A stretch of 64,000 nucleotides of DNA from Maricaulis sp039978735 (GCF_039978735.1 NZ_JBDWAS010000046.1:1-64000); one strand, 5' to 3'. Counted from the first letter of the stretch, positions 28,062 through 35,994 are shown. The notes: generated from the letters alone by a model not told the origin. Translations and numbers: made by a program.

Positions 28062-29210
28062 ATGAAGGACGAAACCCGGCTCACCCGGCTTGGACGGCCG
28101 CATGACGAACGCGGACAGGTCAATCCGTCCGTCGCCCGCGGCTCGACCATGCTCGCGCCCTCGGCAGCCGAGCTCTACGACTTCCCGCCGGGGCGCGTGC
28201 ATTACGGCCGGGTCGGTCTGGAGACCCATCAGGCCCTGCGCGGCGCGCTGACCGAGCTGCAGGGCGGTGCCGGCTGCGCCCTCACCTCCTCCGGCCTGAT
28301 GGCCAACACGCTGTCGATCCTGGCCTCGGTCGAGGCGGGCGGAACCGTGCTGGCGGCCGACTGCATCTACGGGCCGGTGCGCAACTTCCTTTTGACCACA
28401 ATGCCGAAATTCGGCGTGAAGACGGAATTCTTCGCGCCCCGCATGGGAGCCGAGATCGCCGATCTCATCACGGACGAGACCCAGGCCATCCTGCTGGAAT
28501 CGCCCGGCTCCCTGACGATGGAGATGCAGGACATTTCCGCCATAGCCAAAGTGGCGCGCGAGAAGGGCGTCATCACCATTATCGACGACACCTGGAGCGC
28601 CGGGCTGACCCTGAAGCCGCTGCAGCTGGGCGTCGACTATGCCGCCCAGGCGCTGACCAAATATGTCGGCGGGCATTCCGATCTTCTGCTGGGCGCCGTG
28701 GTGGCGCGCGACGAGGCGCTGTTCGCGCGGCTGCAGGCGACCGAGCGCAGCTTCGGCTTCCACACCGCGCCCGATGATGTCTATCTCGCCCTGCGCGGCC
28801 TGCGCTCGATGGCGGTGCGGATGGAGCGCAGCTTTGCCTCCTCCATGGCCATCGCCGACTGGTTGAAGACCCGTCCCGAGACCGGCCGCATCCTGCACCC
28901 GGCCCATGCAGACCATCCCGACAACGCCCTGTTCCAGCGCGACTTTACCGGCGGCTGCGGTCTGTTCTCGGTCGAGTTTCCCGGCTGGGATATCCCGAAA
29001 AGCGAGCGCTTCCTCGATGCGCTCGGCGTGTTCGGCATGGGCTTTTCCTGGGGCGGATACGAGAGTCTGGCGATCCATTGCGACCCCCAGCTCAAGCGCA
29101 CCAAAACCGCGCACCGCCATGACGGCGCCCTGATCCGCTTCGCCATCGGCCTGGAAGCGCCGGAAGATCTCATCGCCGATCTGGAACGGGGCTTCGCTGC
29201 CGTCTCCTGA
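28062..29210 (+). CDS. metC: Cystathionine beta-lyase
   Basis: A 382-residue PLP enzyme of the Cys/Met metabolism family, cleaving cystathionine to homocysteine, ammonia and pyruvate. It shows YGRVGLETHQALRGALTELQGG, SSGLMANTLSIL, the IDDTWSAG segment, and the PLP lysine in LTKYVGGHSD (Lys200). The later SWGGYESL motif is typical of beta-lyases. The ATG at 28062 follows GAGGGACT. It begins 19 bases after sseA and completes a sulfur amino-acid unit. Confidence 0.9.
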   Translation: MKDETRLTRLGRPHDERGQVNPSVARGSTMLAPSAAELYDFPPGRVHYGRVGLETHQALRGALTELQGGAGCALTSSGLMANTLSILASVEAGGTVLAADCIYGPVRNFLLTTMPKFGVKTEFFAPRMGAEIADLITDETQAILLESPGSLTMEMQDISAIAKVAREKGVITIIDDTWSAGLTLKPLQLGVDYAAQALTKYVGGHSDLLLGAVVARDEALFARLQATERSFGFHTAPDDVYLALRGLRSMAVRMERSFASSMAIADWLKTRPETGRILHPAHADHPDNALFQRDFTGGCGLFSVEFPGWDIPKSERFLDALGVFGMGFSWGGYESLAIHCDPQLKRTKTAHRHDGALIRFAIGLEAPEDLIADLERGFAAVS

Positions 29211-29233
29211 TCCAGCATGAAAGGGACGTAGAC

Positions 29234-29398
29234 ATGTGGCTTTTTCTTCTGTGGTGGCTGGTCGACGATCACATCGCCGCCGCGCTCGATGCACCCGGTG
29301 TCGGCGAACTGCCGATCTGGGTCCCCCTGATCATCGGCATCGCCTTCTCGGTGACTTTCTCCGCCAATGGCGGCGGCAAGGGGCGTTGCCGGGACTGA
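29234..29398 (+). CDS. Small membrane protein (54 aa)
   Basis: A short frame with ATG at 29234, preceded by AAAGGGA and ending in TGA at 29396-29398. The product begins MWLFLLWWLVDDHIAAALD and has a second hydrophobic stretch IWVPLIIGIAFSVTFSA before a Gly/Lys-rich tail. It lies 23 bases after metC on the same strand and could be the last gene of that unit. Family is not recognised. The ribosome site and membrane-like composition support it, but its size keeps confidence moderate. Confidence 0.5.
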   Translation: MWLFLLWWLVDDHIAAALDAPGVGELPIWVPLIIGIAFSVTFSANGGGKGRCRD

Positions 29399-29414
29399 AA
29401 ATCGACCACTCATC

Positions 29415-31721
29415 CTAGCTCCCGCGCAACACGGTTGCCGGACTCGTGCGTGAGATCAGCACAAAGCAGATCAACGCGACCAGCAAGACCGGAAGGACAC
29501 ACACTGCCGACGCTTGGCCCATGGCCAGGATGCGGGTCATGGGATCGATCCGGGATAAACCGCCCCAGCTCGACCAGGCACCGTTTATGAAGACTGTCAG
29601 GATCGAGGTGCTGACGATACTAGCCACGGCCGACAGGAAAACGGGAAGGAAAATTCCCGGTGCCAACCGGGATGGCCGGGCACCCAATGCCAGCCGGATG
29701 GCGATTTGACTGCGCGCCGCTGCGAAGGTCTGCAGGGACAACGCCACGGCAACGAGCAGGAAAACAATCATCAGGACAAGAGAGGCGAGGTTGAGAATGC
29801 TCGCCACCCGCCGCTCGCGTTCATAGGCGCGCTGTCCAAGCTCGCCGATCGACAGGATCTGCGAATCCAGTCCGGAAAGAGTTGACGCGTCAAATACATC
29901 CGAAGGCACGAGACCGGGTTTCAGGCGCACAAGAAAGCTTAGATATGGATCGCCCTGGGGGTTGAAGGTGGTCGCAAGGTCCACTCCGGTCAGGTGCACC
30001 ACGGGGTCGCCGTGACTTGCCAGTTTCCCGCGCCGGACCGGCTCGATAACGGCCACGATGCGGCAGGTTTCCACGCGATCCGCCAGTACGAGATTGCGTC
30101 CGATCTGCGACCTGTAGCCAAGGGAAGATATCTGATCCGCCGCCGTCGTCTCCAGCACGGCCTCGCAATGCCGCGCTGCACCCCACAGACGTTCTGGCAC
30201 CGCGCCGGCCACGACGTCTGCGTCGACGAATTGCGGCCAGCTCATTCCTCCTGTCAGAACACTGACCTGGACGAGCGCCCCGCCTTCCAGTGCAACAGGC
30301 ATGTTCAGACTGCTGTCCAGGAACGGGTACCAGTTCAACACGGTATACCCGTCGACAAACGCAGAGCGCTCAGCGCTTGCGACAAGCCGCCCGATCACAG
30401 CCCTGTCATAGCTGCTCATGCGCCATGTCCGGCTGTCCTCAAGACTGAGCACCGCCCCCCGGCGCGCCTCCAGGGAGAATTGTGCCGCAACAAAGCCGAG
30501 AGAGGCCGATCCCGTTGACAGGACGGCCAGACCGATGACCAGCGCAAAGGCGGTGTTCCGCCGTCTCGCCTGACCCGATAGAGCCAGCCGGGCCGGCGCT
30601 TCAGTCGCCAGCGGCGTCAGGGAGAGACCGGCAAACAGCAATATCAGCACCAGCCCGGACCCGAATGCTGCTGCAATCGGCTGAAGGAGTTTCGTGGGAT
30701 CCGGCTTGTTCAACGCGCCTAGGACAGGTTCCCCGAACACGACCGAAAGGCTGAAAGCCCCCAACGCAAGAATCGCGCCTGCCAGACCGAGCAACAGGAG
30801 TATCCTGAACGCGAGGCGTTTCGGCGCCGCGCCCAGCATCACGCGAATCCCGAGCTTTTGCCTGTTTGTCGCAATCGAACCGGACGTCAGAAGGCCGATC
30901 GCCAAGGCTGTACCGCACAGTGCTGACAGCCCGCAAAACAGCGCGACGGCCAGTTCGAGCCCCTGCCCCGTGACAATGAAGTTAGCATCGCCGAGGCCCG
31001 GTGCTGCGCTGATCCTCAGTCCCGTAACGGGTTCGAGGCGGGCGGCCAGGAAGGGAAAGCCCACGTCATCCGCGAGAACTGGGGCAAGCTGCCCCTCCAC
31101 CTCGGCCGGAGAAGACGTTCGGATGTAGATGACGCCGTCCCGTTCCGGGCTGAAGGCGCGTGAAAGCAGGATGGCTTCATACTGCAGGTGCGAACCGGCA
31201 GGCGGATCGGCAACCACACCGAGAACGGGATAATAAAGACCGGCAATCTCCACTTCTGCAGGCATGGCGCCTGTTTGTGGCCTCAACCGACCTGCCCCCG
31301 ATCGAGTAAGCCAGACGCCGCTCTCATCGGACGCCAGGCCGAGCCCGAAAAAGTCGGGAAACCGGGTCGAGCTGGCAATGGTCCTCAGCTGGACGGCACT
31401 TTCGGAAGCGCCCACACGGTGCACATGTCCGCTTTCGGCGATCAGCAACGCGTCCTCAACACCCGATATGTCGGAGCGGATACGTTCCAGGGCCTGGGCG
31501 CTGAACTGATAGACTCTGAAATCCGGAAGCGTCGTCGAACCCGCAAACTCCGGAGCGAAGCCCGCAGTCAGGCGGTACGTCCTGAGCGCTGCCGGATAGC
31601 CCCTATCACCGGTCAAATCCGTCCAGGCACTTGAAAGCAGGACAGCCGAGACACTCAACCCGCCAAGCAGGGTGAATAGACCTGCCATCGCGAGCATGGC
31701 GGATTGTAGACGGAACGGCAT
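29415..31721 (-). CDS. ABC transporter permease, MacB/FtsX type
   Basis: A 768-residue permease with an N-terminal helix (about 10-33) and a large periplasmic domain. Next is a helix group at about 255-370 holding GIRVMLGAAPKRLAFRILLLLGLAG, the coupling-helix pattern of FtsX-like permeases. A central helix near 395 leads into a second periplasmic domain with Cys pairs. A final three-helix group begins near 645 and includes IAIRLALGARPSRLAPGIFLP. This duplicated plan is that of large type VII (MacB-like) permeases. It has no ATPase of its own; one is encoded divergently at 33820. An EF-hand lipoprotein gene lies 60 bases upstream on the same strand. Base composition is less GC-rich than that of neighbours. 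Confidence 0.82.
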   Translation of the reverse strand: MPFRLQSAMLAMAGLFTLLGGLSVSAVLLSSAWTDLTGDRGYPAALRTYRLTAGFAPEFAGSTTLPDFRVYQFSAQALERIRSDISGVEDALLIAESGHVHRVGASESAVQLRTIASSTRFPDFFGLGLASDESGVWLTRSGAGRLRPQTGAMPAEVEIAGLYYPVLGVVADPPAGSHLQYEAILLSRAFSPERDGVIYIRTSSPAEVEGQLAPVLADDVGFPFLAARLEPVTGLRISAAPGLGDANFIVTGQGLELAVALFCGLSALCGTALAIGLLTSGSIATNRQKLGIRVMLGAAPKRLAFRILLLLGLAGAILALGAFSLSVVFGEPVLGALNKPDPTKLLQPIAAAFGSGLVLILLFAGLSLTPLATEAPARLALSGQARRRNTAFALVIGLAVLSTGSASLGFVAAQFSLEARRGAVLSLEDSRTWRMSSYDRAVIGRLVASAERSAFVDGYTVLNWYPFLDSSLNMPVALEGGALVQVSVLTGGMSWPQFVDADVVAGAVPERLWGAARHCEAVLETTAADQISSLGYRSQIGRNLVLADRVETCRIVAVIEPVRRGKLASHGDPVVHLTGVDLATTFNPQGDPYLSFLVRLKPGLVPSDVFDASTLSGLDSQILSIGELGQRAYERERRVASILNLASLVLMIVFLLVAVALSLQTFAAARSQIAIRLALGARPSRLAPGIFLPVFLSAVASIVSTSILTVFINGAWSSWGGLSRIDPMTRILAMGQASAVCVLPVLLVALICFVLISRTSPATVLRGS

Positions 31722-31781
31722 TGGTCAAGATATTGGCATCAGCGAGCACGCGGGACGACCGGCGTGAAGCGCCAGCGACCG

Positions 31782-32129
31782 TCATCCTCCTTCCCGACTC
31801 TGCGCCTCAAGCTCCAACCCCTTCGCAACATACTCAGGCAAGGTGACTTCGGAGTCAGCATTCACATCGAACATCGCAAACCAGGCGTCGGCTGCCGCTT
31901 CGCCGGTCAAAGCCTCGCCCGTGTTGGCATTACTGAAGGACATGGGTATTCCAGCCAGTTCATCTCTCAGAACGGCCCCATCCCCGTTTTTGTCAAGAAC
32001 ACCAAATATATGTTCCATTTGAGCTTCGATCTCTTCCGCGGCCTCCGGCTCATCGTCCGGCGGGTTCGAGCACGCAGCTATGGCAATGCCAAGAAGCAGG
32101 GGAAGAGCAACTTTCCAAGCGGCATCCAT
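31782..32129 (-). CDS. EF-hand lipoprotein
   Basis: A 115-residue lipoprotein. The signal is MDAAWKVALPLLLGIAIAAC with lipobox AIAAC (Cys20), followed by an acidic linker. There are two EF-hand loops: D46-K-N-G-D-G-A-V-L-R-D-E57, fully canonical, and D88-V-N-A-D-S-E-V-T-L-P-E99, with Ser at the usual Gly. Both keep the bidentate Glu, so calcium binding is likely. It is first in a unit with the MacB-like permease and divergent from the small peptide gene across 97 bases. A role as a calcium-responsive partner of the exporter is inference from position. Confidence 0.75.
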   Translation of the reverse strand: MDAAWKVALPLLLGIAIAACSNPPDDEPEAAEEIEAQMEHIFGVLDKNGDGAVLRDELAGIPMSFSNANTGEALTGEAAADAWFAMFDVNADSEVTLPEYVAKGLELEAQSREGG

Positions 32130-32226
32130 TTTTTGACCTCAGGTTGTTCTCGTGTTAGGTGCATTACGTCGGGATGCCACCTTAAACCGCGCCAGCGAAT
32201 AAGTTGGCCAACTGAAGGAAATCGTA

Positions 32227-32409
32227 ATGATCAAACGAAAATATGCAACCTTAGCGTTGATCACCGCAAGCTTGCTGTCTTTTGGTACAGCATCAGCCTA
32301 TGCCGGTGTCGTATGTCGGCAGACGCAGGTATGCAGCACCACCGGCGGGGTTCAGCACTGCATTTATGGCGTGGTGTGCTGGGAAGAGCAAAACCAAACC
32401 ATCGAGTAA
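32227..32409 (+). CDS. Sec-secreted four-cysteine peptide precursor
   Basis: A 60-residue precursor. The n-region is MIKRKY, the hydrophobic core is ATLALITASLLSFGTA, and signal peptidase I would cut after SAYA (residue 26). The predicted mature peptide has 34 residues and four cysteines at 30, 36, 45 and 51 of the precursor, spacing C-x5-C-x8-C-x5-C. The tetrapeptide GVVC occurs twice, at 27-30 and 48-51. An AAGGAA ribosome site precedes the ATG. A terminator hairpin follows, then an exporter adaptor and ATPase. No modification enzyme is nearby, so disulfide bonding in the periplasm is the simplest maturation. Similar logic is known for E. coli heat-stable toxin II, exported by MacAB-TolC. 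Toxin, bacteriocin or signal function is inference. Confidence 0.65.
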   Translation: MIKRKYATLALITASLLSFGTASAYAGVVCRQTQVCSTTGGVQHCIYGVVCWEEQNQTIE

Positions 32410-32430
32410 ACCCATTTGCGTTCCTTTCTT

Positions 32431-32462
32431 GTGATGCGGCTCGAACAACGAGACCGCATCAC
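32431..32462 (+). terminator. Intrinsic terminator after the peptide gene
   Basis: GTGATGCGG-CTCG pairs with CGAG-A-CCGCATCAC around an AACAA loop (13 pairs, one bulge), followed by CTTTTCCC. It begins 22 bases after the peptide stop and lies about 100 bases before the adaptor gene. It would allow a short, abundant peptide transcript with limited read-through into the exporter genes. Confidence 0.65.
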
Positions 32463-32558
32463 CTTTTCCCAAGTATTTGTGCCTTGCGATTTCCAGCCGA
32501 CGCATTACTTTTGGTTGTCTTGAATAAATGACGACTGGCAAGCTTGTCCAATTTCGTG

Positions 32559-33827
32559 ATGACCCCGACCCGTTCCTTGCCCACAGATCGGCGAACACGC
32601 GCATTTCCTTGGGTCCTCGCGACAGGCGGTGCCGTCGCCGCCCTGCTCATCATGGTCATATTCCTGATCTGGCGAGCAGGCGTGTTCGTCCCGACGCTCG
32701 ATGTCGATCGCGTTGTTTTGGGCGATGCCCAAAGCGGACTCTTTGCGCCGGAAGTCACGGTGCCGGGCGTCGTTGTGGACATGGCCACTACGGCCGCGCC
32801 ATCGCCGGAAGACGGGTCGGTTTTGCAAATCCATTTCCGCAATGGCGATCAGGTGGCGGCCGGGGAAGTCGTCCTGATGCTCCGCAATTCTGCTCTGGAA
32901 CGCGAAGTTGCTGACAATCTGGTCCGGCTGGGCCGGGAGGCGCTCGCCATCGAGGCGCAAATCGCCGATCTCGATCGCCGGGTAAACGACGCCAGGTCGC
33001 AGTTACGGGACATCGCATTCCGCAAACGCCAAGCCGTCATGGAGCTGGAACGGAATCTTGTCCTCGAACAACGCGGCTTCGCCTCCCCCGCCCGCATGGA
33101 GCGCCTGAGAGACGAAGTGGCCTTCTTCACGGAAGAAGAAATCAACGCCGACGAGGTCCTGGAAAACACCCGGCAGGACGCAAACCGGCGTTCCGAACGC
33201 CTGAATGCGGCGCAGGCGCGCCTTGAACGGCTGTCGCAGAGCATCGCTGATCGGCTGGACGGGCTGACCATACGCGCGCCCGCCGACGGCCAGATATCCG
33301 GGCTGACCCTGAGTGTGGGCGAGCCCGTCTCGTCGGGTGAGGTTCTGTTCACCGTCACCCGCGGCCGCCCGGACAGGATATCGGCCCAGGTCATGGAAAG
33401 CGCGGCCCAAGACCTGTTTGTTGGGCTGGAGGCCAGGCTGCGCACGCCCCACTCGGGCGATTTGAGTATTGAAGCCATCGACCCCCAGGCCCGCGACGGG
33501 GCCGTGGAGGTCCGGCTGTCATTCCTGTCAGAGGTCCCCGACGATCTCCGCGCCGGTCAGATGGTGCAGATCGCCATCCAGACGGACGAGCCCCGGACCG
33601 CCGTCAGCGTGCCGTTCGGCGAGCTTGTCGGACCCGATATGATCTGGGTGTACGACGAGCCGAACGGAACCGCGACACCCAGACCCGTCCGGCTGGGCCA
33701 GCGCGCGGGCGCCCGGGTCGAAGTGCTCGACGGCTTGTCCGGAAACGAAACGATCCTTGTAAGCGCGCCGCGCCCGATCGATGGTTTTCGCTCCGTGCGT
33801 ATCCGGGGTGCGCAAAGCAATGAGTGA
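32559..33827 (+). CDS. Periplasmic adaptor of ABC exporter (HlyD/MacA-like)
   Basis: A 422-residue membrane fusion protein. An N-terminal transmembrane anchor lies at about 20-40 (WVLATGGAVAALLIMVIFLIW), without a lipobox. A lipoyl-type half follows (VTVPGVVVDMATTAAP region, NGDQVAAGEVVLML), then a long coiled coil at about 115-240 rich in Arg, Glu and Leu. The second lipoyl half is IRAPADGQISGLTLSVGEPV, followed by a beta-barrel. I chose the ATG at 32559; TTG 32544 and GTG 32556 are in frame just upstream and no ribosome site decides. The stop overlaps the ATPase start (ATGAGTGA). Context points to peptide export from the periplasm. Confidence 0.85.
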   Translation: MTPTRSLPTDRRTRAFPWVLATGGAVAALLIMVIFLIWRAGVFVPTLDVDRVVLGDAQSGLFAPEVTVPGVVVDMATTAAPSPEDGSVLQIHFRNGDQVAAGEVVLMLRNSALEREVADNLVRLGREALAIEAQIADLDRRVNDARSQLRDIAFRKRQAVMELERNLVLEQRGFASPARMERLRDEVAFFTEEEINADEVLENTRQDANRRSERLNAAQARLERLSQSIADRLDGLTIRAPADGQISGLTLSVGEPVSSGEVLFTVTRGRPDRISAQVMESAAQDLFVGLEARLRTPHSGDLSIEAIDPQARDGAVEVRLSFLSEVPDDLRAGQMVQIAIQTDEPRTAVSVPFGELVGPDMIWVYDEPNGTATPRPVRLGQRAGARVEVLDGLSGNETILVSAPRPIDGFRSVRIRGAQSNE

Positions 33828-34494
33828 CGCACTCACACTGATCGCGGTCACAAAGCGCTTCCGGACCCGAAAAGTAGAAACCACGGCGCTTGACCAGGTC
33901 ACCATGAGTATTCCCCGGGGCGAGTTCCTGTCGATTGTGGGGCCCTCGGGATCTGGCAAGTCCACACTCATTGCCATCATGGGGTTGCTGGAAAAGCCGA
34001 GCGAGGGACAGGTGGCTTTCTTTGGCGAAGACGTCACCCGGGCTGGGTCCGGACGGCTTGCAGATTTGCGGCGCCATCATGTCGGGTTCGTGTTTCAGTC
34101 ATTTCATCTCATGAGCGACGAAACTGTCGTAGAAAACGTCATGGCCGGCCTCGACGGGATTGAGCGTTCGAGACGTCTTCGCCGGGAGCGGGCAATGGAA
34201 GCGCTCAATGCGCTTGGCATTGAGCACAGGGCGGATCACTTGCCCGCTCAACTGTCCGGCGGCCAGCAGCAACGTGCCGCGATCGCTCGCGCCATGGTTC
34301 GCGAACCACGCCTTTTGATATGCGACGAACCGACGGGAAACCTGGACCCGGAGTCCGCTGGCATCGTCATGGGCCATATCGACGCCATCCGGGAGCGCGG
34401 CGCCACGGTCGTGCTGGTTACACACGATCATGTCATTGCCGGGCGGGCCGACCGGACCATCGCCCTCGAACACGGACGTATAAAACAGCCTTGA
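33820..34494 (+). CDS. ABC transporter ATPase, MacB/LolD type
   Basis: A 224-residue nucleotide-binding protein with Walker A GPSGSGKST (Lys47), a Q-loop at FVFQSFHLM, the LSGGQQQR signature, Walker B LLICDEPTGNLD and an H-loop VTHD. The DEPTGNLD and QQQR wording is typical of the MacB/LolD branch that pairs with FtsX-like permeases. The ATG at 33820 overlaps the adaptor stop by eight bases. The only plausible permease partner is encoded on the other strand at 29415-31721. Confidence 0.9.
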   Translation: MSDALTLIAVTKRFRTRKVETTALDQVTMSIPRGEFLSIVGPSGSGKSTLIAIMGLLEKPSEGQVAFFGEDVTRAGSGRLADLRRHHVGFVFQSFHLMSDETVVENVMAGLDGIERSRRLRRERAMEALNALGIEHRADHLPAQLSGGQQQRAAIARAMVREPRLLICDEPTGNLDPESAGIVMGHIDAIRERGATVVLVTHDHVIAGRADRTIALEHGRIKQP

Positions 34495-34686
34495 GCGCGT
34501 TCCATATGAGCATCGACCCCGGCACCGCAAGCGGCGACAGACTCGGGTCGTGCGGAGCGGGGACAAAGGAGAGATGGCGCCGGCTGATGGGCCGGCCTCA
34601 AACCCCGCAGCCCTGAGCGCGTTCCATGTGAGCATCGACCCCGGCACCGCAAGCGGCGACAGGCTCGGGTCGAGCGGAGCGGGAAC
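34492..34686. repeat. Imperfect tandem repeat, two 73-base units
   Basis: Units at 34492-34564 and 34614-34686 match at nearly every base and start TGAGCGCGTTCCAT. They are 122 bases apart. After each unit comes a TGGCGCC... segment; in the second this is the CCA end of the tRNA-Arg gene, in the first it is a degenerate stretch (34575 onward). The first unit begins inside the stop codon of the ABC ATPase gene. It looks like duplication of the region just downstream of the tRNA, possibly linked to insertion events there. Confidence 0.7.
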
Positions 34687-34697
34687 AGAGGAAAAAG

Positions 34698-34774
34698 TGG
34701 CGCCCCCGGCAGGACTCGAACCTGCAACCATCCGCTTAGAAGGCGGGCGCTCTATCCGGTTGAGCTACGGAGGC
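34698..34774 (-). tRNA. tRNA-Arg (TCT)
   Basis: 77 bases including an encoded CCA. The acceptor stem GCCTCCG/CGGGGGC, the D-loop, a TTCGAGT T-loop with GCAGG/CCTGC stem and an anticodon loop CTTCTAA are all seen; the anticodon is TCT, reading AGA. The gene-poor repeat and the exporter island lie immediately past its 3' end, a common insertion point for mobile DNA. Confidence 0.93.
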
Positions 34775-34788
34775 CAGACAGGTCCGGT

Positions 34789-35094
34789 CTAGTGCGACCA
34801 GGGCTGTTTGCGATCGGCGGAGAAATTGTCGGCGTAGGACTTCTCGTACCGCTTGGGTTCGTGCGGCTCGACGACCTGGAAAGGGATGCCCTGGCGCTTG
34901 GCGTAGGCCACGGCGTCTTCCTGGCTGTCGAACTTCAGGCGGATCTGGCTGCGCATGTCCGAGCTGGACGTCCAGCCCATCAGCGGATCCGGCCTTTTCG
35001 CCATCTCCGGCGAAAACTCGAGCACCCACTTCTTCGTCTTGCCGCGGCCCGACTGCATCGCATTGCGGGCCGGACGATAGATCCTCGCGAACAT
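34789..35094 (-). CDS. NDUFS4-like complex I accessory subunit (ETC complex I subunit)
   Basis: A 101-residue protein matching the ETC complex I subunit conserved region (mitochondrial NDUFS4). Visible blocks are ARIYRPARNAMQSGRGKTKKWVLEF, PLMGWTSSSDMRSQIRLKFDSQEDAVAYA and a C-terminal PKRYEKSYADNF. It is an accessory subunit of NADH:quinone oxidoreductase in alphaproteobacteria and mitochondria. The ATG at 35094 has GGGAGA upstream; a longer frame exists but would run into the tRNA-Pro spacer. It lies between tRNA-Pro and tRNA-Arg on the same strand. Confidence 0.92.
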   Translation of the reverse strand: MFARIYRPARNAMQSGRGKTKKWVLEFSPEMAKRPDPLMGWTSSSDMRSQIRLKFDSQEDAVAYAKRQGIPFQVVEPHEPKRYEKSYADNFSADRKQPWSH

Positions 35095-35139
35095 GCGCGT
35101 CTCCCATTTCAACCGCATGGACCGGCGAAAACCGGTCAA

Positions 35140-35216
<77 letters not shown>

Positions 35217-35256
35217 AATATTGCCCTTATGTAAGCGCCCTCGCCTTTAGGCAAGC

Positions 35257-35904
35257 CTACTGCGCGTCTTCGGGCGTATCCTGTGCAGGCGTATCCGTAT
35301 CCGGCTCGCCGGCAGTCCCGGCATCCATGTCTTCAGCCGTTTCTTCAGCGGTTTCTTCCGGGGCCGGCGCCGCATCGTCCGCACCCTCGTCCACATTGCC
35401 GAAAAAGGCGTGACGGACCGTATCGCCGGGGCGGATACCGAGTTCGAATGTGCGGCCCGCAGCCAGTTCCAGAACGCCGGAAACCACGGCATCCGATGCC
35501 AGGCTGCGGCGCGAGCCGGCCTGGGCATGACCGACAATCTTCACGATTTCGCCGTCCGGCGCGATGAAGACGAGGTCGAGATCGATCAGCGTGTTTTCCA
35601 TCCACATCGCCGTGCGGCGGGGCGGAGAATAGTGGAACAGCATGCCGGCATCGGGATCCAGCGTCTCGCGCCACATCAGGCCGCGTTCCAGCTGTTCCGG
35701 CGTGGTCGCCAGCTCGGCCGTGAAGACATGCCGGCCATCGGCGCTGTCGATGACGACCGGCTCGGGCCCGCCAAACGTGATGGCGGACACTTCCGCGGTG
35801 GGGTCGGAAACGGTGGCGTCGGGCGTTGCGGCCGCCGGTTCGGCGTCCTGCGCCCAGGCCGGCGCTGAGACGCCGACCAGAAGGGAAAGGATCAAGCTGC
35901 GCAT
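35257..35904 (-). CDS. Secreted DUF192 family protein
   Basis: A 215-residue exported protein. The signal peptide is about residues 1-19 (LILSLLVGVSAPAWAQ). The DUF192 domain (about 50-165) shows the characteristic ELATTPEQLERGLMWRETLDPDAGMLFHY, MWMENTLIDLDLVFIAPDGEIVKI and FELGIRPGDTV blocks. The C-terminal 45 residues are an acidic, Pro/Thr-rich tail of low complexity. Domain role is unknown. The ATG at 35904 gives a proper signal peptide; a longer frame is not needed. Confidence 0.9.
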   Translation of the reverse strand: MRSLILSLLVGVSAPAWAQDAEPAAATPDATVSDPTAEVSAITFGGPEPVVIDSADGRHVFTAELATTPEQLERGLMWRETLDPDAGMLFHYSPPRRTAMWMENTLIDLDLVFIAPDGEIVKIVGHAQAGSRRSLASDAVVSGVLELAAGRTFELGIRPGDTVRHAFFGNVDEGADDAAPAPEETAEETAEDMDAGTAGEPDTDTPAQDTPEDAQ

Positions 35905-35994
35905 GTGCCGGAAGCTAGCGGGCGTCTGCGCGTTGCGCAACGCCGGACAGACGCCGCGAGCCCGTCATCAACAGCCGGAGCGGGTCTGCCCGGA

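Noticed and set aside
32528..32700. Alternative start for the exporter adaptor at the ATG at 32528
   Set aside because: That ATG is in a different frame and its product has no adaptor features; the frame opening at 32544-32559 has the membrane anchor and lipoyl motifs.
34492..34774. Complete integrative element with att sites
   Set aside because: No integrase gene is visible, and no copy of the tRNA 3' part was found on the far side of the exporter island near 29400. Only position and composition hint at insertion.
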